This document shows, piece by piece, positions 20,118 to 25,950 of a DNA stretch of 25,950 bases; position 1 is the stretch's first letter, and each line of letters opens with the position of its first letter. The position numbers and the translations under genes are program-made. Origin of the DNA: Chara braunii (taxonomy: Eukaryota; Streptophyta; Charophyceae; Charales; Characeae); the NCBI GenBank assembly GCA_003427395.1, contig BFEA01000350.1, positions 391,122 through 417,071 of the forward strand, written 5' to 3'. The notes beneath the pieces are model-generated. The model did no database searches, had not been told where the DNA came from, and saw only the letters and a program-made list of their open reading frames with translations.

Positions 20118-21518
20118 GACTGCTGTTCGGTTGTTTGCCCTATTGGCATCAGAAAACTGTTGCTAAAGGTTGGCCGGTCCGAATGGTCGCAGAACAGTAA
20201 GAGGGAGAGGGTGGGCACAGGGGGAAAAGATGACACAGATAACAAGCAGTCCCCTGTTGGACTAGGTTTCTAATTAAAAGAAAAAAATTCCCCCACAAAT
20301 TCGTAATTATTTAATAAGAATTTCAAAAATAACGAATTGAATTCAATTAATGCAAAGAATTCCTCATAATGAAATACTGTCGAAATAATGATTTTTTTTC
20401 ATCCAAGATAATGAACGTAATGCAAGGAATATGAAAGATTGATAAAGCATCGAGTTCACAATTGACAAATCACGCTGCAGATCATGTAGTCACAGTGAGA
20501 GCAGATAGCGCTGAACACCAAGAATCATCCAAAAGAGAGTCGTACACTAGAGTAGCGAGCCAATGTCCATTGCCCAATCGGGCTACATCAACAGCATCAC
20601 CAATGTCGATATCTCACATGAACAGAGTCTGACTCTCCTATCTACACCTATCACTATCCTACTCTACAGCATGAAGCAACTGGAAGACTTGACCACCAAC
20701 AAGCGATGACGTCAACACCCAATGCAGACTTCTTCATCACCAGGTAAGCCGCTTCTCTCTCTCTCTTCCCTGTCTTTACCCACATTGTCTTCTCTCTCTC
20801 TCTCCCTCTTGTCCCGAAGACCACCACGCCACTCGACCTCGACTCAGCGCAAGAAAGCTTGGCTATGGCTATCTGCGCTCCTGCGTCCTAGCGCCCCTCT
20901 GCGCCACAGCACCCAGCACCTGCGGCCTGCGCCCTGCACCAGCGCTAGCACCAGCTATGGGCTTCCGCTTTGCCAGCTAGCGCTGCTCCCAACTTCACCT
21001 CGCGTCGCAGCAGCGTTGCCACGCTGCTCGAATGAGCCAAGCCCCTTCTGCCTCACCCGCTCTGCCTATATCCCGCTTGCTTGGCGTGCAGCCTGTCCCA
21101 GTAATGTGCCTGGGCCCTTGCGTTTGCGCCCAAGCCCGTAACTGGATAGGGCCCAGTCATGCAGTTGTGCCCTTGTCGTCCAGACCCGTGGCCAGATTCA
21201 GTCAGTAGGCCAGTTTCCCGTAGGCATTTCCAGCCTCTGAGTTCAACGTGCATTCTCAGCCTCACACTTACTTGCTCAGGGCCTAACTGTCATTCAAGGC
21301 CCTGGGCCTCAAACAGTTGCTACGTCTTAGCACTTGTGCGTGCCCCAACCAACTGGCGTAGAAAAACTGTATGAGGCTGCTTTCGTGAAATGGGGTTTGC
21401 AGGGCCTCTCGTCGATATATCGGCCCGCCTTCACTTAGGGCGGGCACGAGGCTTGCTGGGGGCCTATGGCCAGTACATGTGGACGTTGGCTAGGCCCCGT
21501 GAGGGGTCATTCCTCACA
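20118..21518 (-). mobile_element. Probable Gypsy LTR and leader region
   Basis: The stretch sits between a polypurine tract of one Gypsy end (21524-21532) and the gag start of another Gypsy copy (20117), both on the minus strand, so by position it should contain an LTR plus leader. The sense sequence after the polypurine tract begins TGTGAGGAATGACC at 21518, a plausible LTR start. A TATA-like GGGATATAGGC lies near 21066-21076 in the sense direction. The end nearer gag is AT-rich. I could not identify the LTR 3' end or a standard tRNA primer-binding site. No coding frame with a domain is present; the Ala/Pro-rich open frame at 20722-21141 is compositional. Confidence 0.5.
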
Positions 21519-21520
21519 TT

Positions 21521-21532
21521 CCATCCCCCTTA
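21521..21532 (-). promoter_or_regulatory. Candidate polypurine tract
   Basis: Sense strand reads ctaAGGGGGATGG immediately before the candidate LTR start, about 25 bp downstream of the integrase/chromodomain stop. Position and purine content fit a plus-strand primer for reverse transcription. Confidence 0.6.
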
Positions 21533-21555
21533 GCTTCGAAAGTCCGCTGAGATGC

Positions 21556-22388
21556 TTACTTCGCAATAGCCTTCCCTTTAAGTTGTCGTCCATACTCTGC
21601 CACCACCTGAGGTGCTGTCTTCATTAGCTCCTCCCTGGTGAACCATCGATCTTCTTAAGGATCAGTGTGATGTCTGGACCTGACCCTGTATTCCCTCCTG
21701 GGTTTCGGAGGCCTGCCTCTGCCCAGCGATCTGGGAATAGGTAGATCTCTGTGTTCCAGGATATCATCGACGTCCACGTGGCCATCCATGGTTGGGGGCA
21801 GCATTGATCTCCTTGAAGGGAACTGATCTGTCTCAGCGAATGGTGCAAGCTTGGAAGCATGGAAGACTGGGTAAGTGCGTAGGTGACCAGGGATACGGAT
21901 GACATAAGAAGGACTATCCAAATCATTCCCCACTATATCCAAAACTTCCCAAGGACCAAAATACTGCGGCATTAACTTCCTAGAGATCCCGAACTCTTGT
22001 ACCAGCTCACTAGCCTTAACCCAGACACGTTCCCCTACTTGAAATGTGGACTGTCGACGATGTCTATTCTCGGAAGCAATCATCACTTCCTGAGATTTCT
22101 TGATGTGCTCGACAGTCTGCTGCAGCAATTGCTCATACTGCACTCCATACTCGATCGATCCTGGAGTTGCAGCAGGTCGGTTTTCAGGTAGGAGGAAGTC
22201 TAGGGCTGATCTAGGCTTCCATCCCAAGTGCAGTTGGTTCGGACTAACGTCGGTGCTGCTGTGCACAGCATTGTTGTACAGGCTGGCGATGAGAGGTAAC
22301 TTCTCATCCCAGTCATCCTAGTTGGGCTTGATGTAATGCCTCAATCTGCTCGGCTTGTCCGTTGGCCTCAGGATGATTCCCAGAGGTT
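21556..22388 (-). pseudogene. Gypsy integrase C-terminus with chromodomain-like tail (5'-truncated)
   Basis: The sequence begins abruptly at about 22388 with SGNHPEANGQAEQ, the block holding the last catalytic Glu of integrase. A small deletion and frame change lead to RHYIKPN, a TAG, then DDWDEKLPL and HSSTDVSPNQL. The long segment 22266-21655 continues with FQVGERVWVK, KLMPQYFGPWEVL, YVIRIPGHLRTYPVFHASKL and DDILEHRD, which is the integrase DNA-binding tail and the start of a chromodomain-like region. A TAA at 21657-21655 interrupts the frame, which then carries DRWFTREEL to a final stop at 21558-21556. The upstream integrase core, RNase H and reverse transcriptase are absent. Integrase inserts the element DNA, and the chromodomain may guide it to chromatin. 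Confidence 0.87.
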
Positions 22389-23742
22389 ATTTAGAGTTGA
22401 ACTCGAGATACTCATTATAATGTGTTTAAGAAAATATAAGCTGCGCGACATGGTTCTCATCTCATCCCCATTCTGCGTTGTGTGTGTGGAGTCATAATCT
22501 GTGTGAATGGTGATGATGCATGCATTGTGATACACTCTGGCAAGAAGAGGTCAGCCAGGACCCTTGCAAACTTGGTATCAGACCAGATGCTTGCTGCACT
22601 CACTGCGCTGGCATGAACCAGGTCGGGCCGGCGAGAAGGAAGAGAGAACGCTGGCTTGTTAGGGGTGCTGACGATGGTGGGAGTTGAGTTGAGTAAGAAG
22701 TAGATTGGGATATGGGGGAGGCGTAGCCGAAGAAGAAGGGGCACAAGATACTTACCTGGAGCACGTTGGAGTGCGAAGCGACGAGGAGCTTCATCAACGA
22801 CAGCTTCAAAAAGAGAAGAACCTTCATAGCCCCTTACCTGATTGCATGTATGTGTGGTCTAAACCTCTTCCCCCTTTCTCTCTAGAGGTCGCTGCTGCTG
22901 CTGCCAGTCTGAAGTCTTGTCTGGATTGTCAGGACAGGTCAGGGTCTGAAGTAGTGAGGGTCTGAAGTAGTCAGAGTCTGGGAACGTCATAGTCTGGTTA
23001 CGTCAGATAGGAGTGGGCAGAGTCCTGCGCTGTCAGAGTTAGTCTGCCACTATCTTCTAACCCTCTCATAGGCAGGCTATGCAGGATAACAAAGGTTGGA
23101 GTTCGCTGTATATAGTGGCTAATTGCCACGTCAGAATGCAAATATGATGTTGGACAAACAACATGATTCATTAATCAAAAAATAAAATCCGAGCAAAGTG
23201 ATACAGTCCAAATGATTATGTTTAATTTATGCATCTGACACATACGTACTCCAACTCTAGCCTGCATCAAGAAATAAACAGCAAAAGATAAAAATTTAGA
23301 TAACATGTAAAGAGAAAGACATGTCTATATGCGAGAGTGGCAGACAGTGAAGTTCTGGTATGAAGAAAGGCAGACCGTGAGTTTCTGATCCAGGGAAAGG
23401 CAGGCAGCAAGTTCCTGAACTTGAGACAGGCAGATAGCGAGTAAAAAAAAAAAAAAAAAAAAGAGAATTCCTATTGCATTATTATCTGAATATTTGTTAT
23501 TTCATGAGCAGCACCTTCCAGAGTGTGAAAAAAAAAAAAGAGTATACACGGTATCCCATCTGCTTTAGGAAGACTAGTAGTGTGCTTCTTGGGGTGATCA
23601 CTTGGTGGACCAGCGGAGGTCTCCCCTGTGTTGTCCATCCACCATGGACGATTACCCCATGTAGAGCCTGTTGGCCCTTTCTGTCCTGCTGGACCCCTTG
23701 TTTCGCATGTTTTTCCCCCTTAGATTTAGGAGAGTGTGCACG
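22389..23742. other. Gene-free stretch right of the integrase fragment
   Basis: No domain is recognised in any frame. Near 22573 the plus strand reads tggtatcagacc, one mismatch from the 12-base initiator-Met-type primer-binding site of LTR elements. On the minus strand near 22758 a perfect splice-donor-like CAG|GTAAGT follows a short hydrophobic open frame. From 22910 to 23000 short gtctga-type motifs recur, and 23100-23330 is AT-rich. Confidence 0.5.
23339..23441. repeat. 30-bp tandem repeat, about 3.4 copies, before poly(A)
   Basis: Units begin at 23339, 23369, 23399 and 23429, each starting ggcag and exactly 30 bp apart. They are moderately diverged. A run of 20 A (23443-23462) follows. 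The minus strand is open through all units as a 10-residue repeat. Confidence 0.9.
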
Positions 23743-24232
23743 TACCGCATGATGATGCGGTCTAGAACAGTTAAGCCTGGGCCCACACCTGAAGAACAAA
23801 CAGAAATTGACCGGCGTCAGACCGAGAAAAAAAAAGAGAAAGAAGCAAAGAAAAAACAGAAAAAAAAAAGAGTTAAAGAGGAAGTTGAAAGAAAAGATGA
23901 AGAAAGAGTTAGAAGAAGAAATGAAAAACATAGAAGAAGAAGAAGAGGAAGAACATGAAGAAAAAAAACAAATCTATAGACCCTCAAAATTTCAGAATTT
24001 TCTGATAATTTTTCCAAACGTGAAAAATCGCCGAAGTTGCCACTGTCGAATTGTGGGACTAGTTGATAAGTCAACAAAAAGCGACCGAAAGCTGACACAC
24101 CAACATCATCACCGTAGTCATAAAAGTAATGAGGGACAAAGGATGAGAAGAAAGAAGGAAGGAATGAGGAAGGAAGAAAGAGAAGGAGTAATGGAAAGCC
24201 AAGTCAAAAACAGTTCCCCGAACGCGACTTGA
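23743..24232 (+). pseudogene. Lys/Glu-rich coiled-coil coding remnant
   Basis: From an ATG-rich start near 23746 the frame reads SRTVKPGPTPEEQTEIDRR and then a very Lys/Glu-rich helix. Around 23860 the better frame switches to one with KRKLKEKMKKELEEEMKN and a Glu run, then KFQNFLIIFPNVKNRRSC to a stop at 24232. Such segments resemble N-terminal parts of gag-like proteins of algal retroelements, but there is no diagnostic motif. The purine-rich repeats alone can create open frames, so this could be non-coding. No function is assigned. Confidence 0.35.
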
Positions 24233-24386
24233 ATTCTTAAAAAAGTCGTGGAATACATGAACGGCGAGTACGAAGTTATGATCTATGCATTCTGTGTGAG
24301 TCTATAGATTGCGGCGGTCGTGGTAAATAAAGCGAGCGGCCTCGCTGCTGCTTCAGCAGTGATGATACCCACAACTCATTTCTAAG

Positions 24387-24446
<60 letters not shown>

Positions 24447-24818
24447 CTGCACGCACGAGTGACGCTGACGAAAGAATTTGATGTATGCTCTATTTAACGC
24501 TATACTCATTTGTTTTTATTTGGTTATTCACTTAAAAAAAAAAATGGGCAGGAGGAGGACAGGCGAGGGAAGTTCGGGAAAGGATAGCAATAATGTGTCA
24601 GAGGGGCGACTAAGGATGCAGAAGGTGGCGGAAGGAGGTGGGAGGAGTCAGAAGGAGGCGGTAGGATGAAGAAGGATCATGGTTTTCGCCATCACCATCG
24701 TGATCATCTTCGTCACTGTTATCATATCTGATTCTTTTAATCGCCTGTCATCGTCGTTCTTATCATCTTCGGTTTTAGCCTCATTCTTGTCCTTATTTCC
24801 TTCCAAAGGGAGGGTGGC
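24233..24818. other. Gene-free stretch with (CT)n
   Basis: Holds a (CT)n tract at 24389-24443, an A-rich run at 24533-24544 and a GGAGG-rich purine segment to 24670, then a pyrimidine-rich segment. No coding evidence. Confidence 0.6.
24389..24443. repeat. (CT)n microsatellite
   Basis: Perfect CT run of about 27 units. Confidence 0.97.
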
Positions 24819-25286
24819 ATGCCACTTCGGCACATGAATGCAATTTATGGTGCTTCGCATGTAAAAATGTTTGTCGGTATTTGGTCGGAGCCCCTTTTTC
24901 AACCGCCTGCTGCACTTATGTCGGAAGGGGGTATGCTCTATCCTGTTCCAGAAGGGAGCGTTACTTTCAGAAGCCTCTGGGAATTCTCCAGCTTTTCTCC
25001 CTTTTTCATTCCCCCTTCTTTCCCGCCCCCCCCTCCCGACCTCCCTACCCGCCGGCTCATTCAGCCTCTCTGTTCTCTAGTTGGTTGCAAAATTCAGCAG
25101 TCGTCGACGAACTGTGGTTGGGCCAATGAATGCGCCAACGTAGAGTTTCCTAAATGCGACCTAATCAACGAAAAGACGTTTTTGGCAGTCTCTTTCATCG
25201 GCGGCCTTGCACAGCCTTACCGGTTTTGGGTTTACGATGCTGAGGGCATACTCATACTACTTGTACTCGTTCGACGGAGCCCTTGA
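24819..25286 (+). CDS. Hypothetical protein or exon, unrecognised
   Basis: A 155-codon frame in mostly normal-complexity sequence. Its middle is Ser/Phe/Pro-rich because of a pyrimidine stretch (24990-25060) that ends in tctctag at 25074-25080, which could be a 3' splice site. The part after it contains several Cys (CSLVGCKIQQSSTNCGWANEC) and a hydrophobic C-terminus (GILILLVLV). I do not recognise any family. It might be an exon beginning after the tctctag, or chance. The flanks are microsatellite-rich and no partner gene is seen. Confidence 0.2.
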   Translation: MPLRHMNAIYGASHVKMFVGIWSEPLFQPPAALMSEGGMLYPVPEGSVTFRSLWEFSSFSPFFIPPSFPPPPPDLPTRRLIQPLCSLVGCKIQQSSTNCGWANECANVEFPKCDLINEKTFLAVSFIGGLAQPYRFWVYDAEGILILLVLVRRSP

Positions 25287-25567
25287 CGTGCATTGCAGTT
25301 CGCAGCCAGGTTTGGCCGTGGACAATGAATGCCTAGATCTTACAAAATAACTTTTTGTCAGTATACGCATGAACACTGAAAGCAACTCAACAATGTGACC
25401 GAACTAGTGAAGGGATTCAGGGGAGACATGCATTCCATTGTGGATTTAGGGGAAAGCTTCCTTAATGAAATGCATAAGTGCTTTTACAGCGGAATGATAC
25501 CACAGCCCTGAAGGTCCAAAACCGTTCTCGTTATTGTTTATTTGTTTGTTTGCTTTTGCGTGTGCAT

Positions 25568-25598
<31 letters not shown>

Positions 25599-25725
25599 GC
25601 AGGAGAGACTGTTTCGAGTTGTGGGGTTTCCAATCATGAAAAATTGCCTCTAGGGATACAACAACTGCATGTTTGGGTATGGGCAGGTGAGACTTGTTCC
25701 GGAGTACCGCCACGATCACCTACCC

Positions 25726-25727
<2 letters not shown>
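25287..25727. other. Gene-free stretch with (TG)n
   Basis: Contains a TG run at 25570-25598. No domain or convincing open frame. Confidence 0.6.
25570..25598. repeat. (TG)n microsatellite
   Basis: Perfect TG run of about 14 units. Confidence 0.97.

Positions 25728-25794
<67 letters not shown>
25728..25794. repeat. (GA)n microsatellite
   Basis: Perfect GA run directly abutting the A run of the second 156-bp repeat copy. Confidence 0.97.
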
Positions 25795-25799
<5 letters not shown>

Positions 25800-25950
25800 A
25801 AAAAAAAAAAAAAAAAAACACAAAAAAGGGGCCTTTCCAGGCTTCCATTATGCTCAAGTAAATTGAGGCCGGGAATCCCTCAACAAACAACCCGGAAAAC
25901 ATGGCTGGGAGCATTACCCAGTTTCCCTTGAGGCGTTGGGAAAAAAAAAA
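25795..25950. repeat. 156-bp dispersed repeat, copy 2 (runs off the window)
   Basis: Identical to 3425-3580, same orientation. The window ends inside the terminal A run, so it is unknown whether LINE sequence continues beyond. Its left edge joins (GA)n with no spacer. Confidence 0.97.

Noticed and set aside
20118-20290. Primer-binding site just upstream of Gypsy gag
   Set aside because: No match to the usual TGGTATCAGAGC or a similar tRNA 3'-end complement was seen in the sense strand, so no site is annotated.
20722-21141. Plus-strand Ala/Pro/Ser-rich frame of 139 codons
   Set aside because: It lies in the probable LTR region of a minus-strand Gypsy element, is GC-biased and has no recognisable motif.
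23339-23441. Second candidate for a CRISPR-type array
   Set aside because: The 30-bp units are contiguous and diverged, without unique spacers.

Overview
The window looks like nuclear DNA of a eukaryote in the plant/streptophyte line, made almost entirely of decayed transposable elements (TEs) and simple repeats. I find no bacterial-style operon, no rRNA or complete tRNA gene, no CRISPR array, and no convincing single-copy host gene. The style of the TE proteins (an L1-type LINE with a CCHC ORF1, a Myb/SANT plus PIF/Harbinger transposase pair, a chromodomain-type Gypsy element) and the abundance of (GA)n/(CT)n tracts recall charophyte algae such as Chara. That is recognition from memory, not a database result.

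Layout. 1-3423: microsatellites, a 23-bp minisatellite, a pyrimidine-rich block and diverged tandem duplications, with no supportable gene. 3424-10441: one LINE on the minus strand. Its ORF1 (10441-8435, CCHC knuckle) is followed by ORF2 (8231-4013: endonuclease, reverse transcriptase, zinc-binding domain) and a 3' region ending at an A/T homopolymer. It is broken by frameshifts and by several TGA stops, some at likely Trp codons. 10442-11800: no gene seen. 11807-15247 (plus): a frameshifted Myb/SANT-like gene, then a second related C-terminal region, separated by a (GA)n tract with a 20-N assembly gap. 16467-17390 (minus): a PIF/Harbinger transposase with all three acidic residues but one internal TAG. 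It abuts the protease region of a Gypsy element at about 17,390.

17400-20117 (minus): Gypsy protease and gag, both frameshifted. 20120-21518: probable LTR/leader DNA. 21556-22388 (minus): the end of a Gypsy integrase plus a chromodomain-like tail and a polypurine tract. In minus-strand order this reads integrase, polypurine tract, LTR region, gag, protease, which suggests two Gypsy copies joined through one LTR. 22390-25727: mostly unassigned sequence with a 30-bp tandem repeat, a Lys/Glu-rich coding remnant and microsatellites. 25795-25950 repeats 3425-3580 exactly, so the window ends inside another copy of the LINE 3' end or of an independent repeat.

The genes do not form a pathway. They are remnants of three kinds of selfish element (LINE, Gypsy LTR element, Harbinger DNA transposon), nested or abutting. 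The points most worth a second look are the identical 156-bp repeat with its T-rich sense tail, the apparent shared-LTR Gypsy arrangement, the sharp Gypsy/Harbinger junction, the duplicated exon-end/intron segment beside a C24-G-C31 tract, and a 30-bp repeat that is open as a 10-residue repeat on the minus strand.
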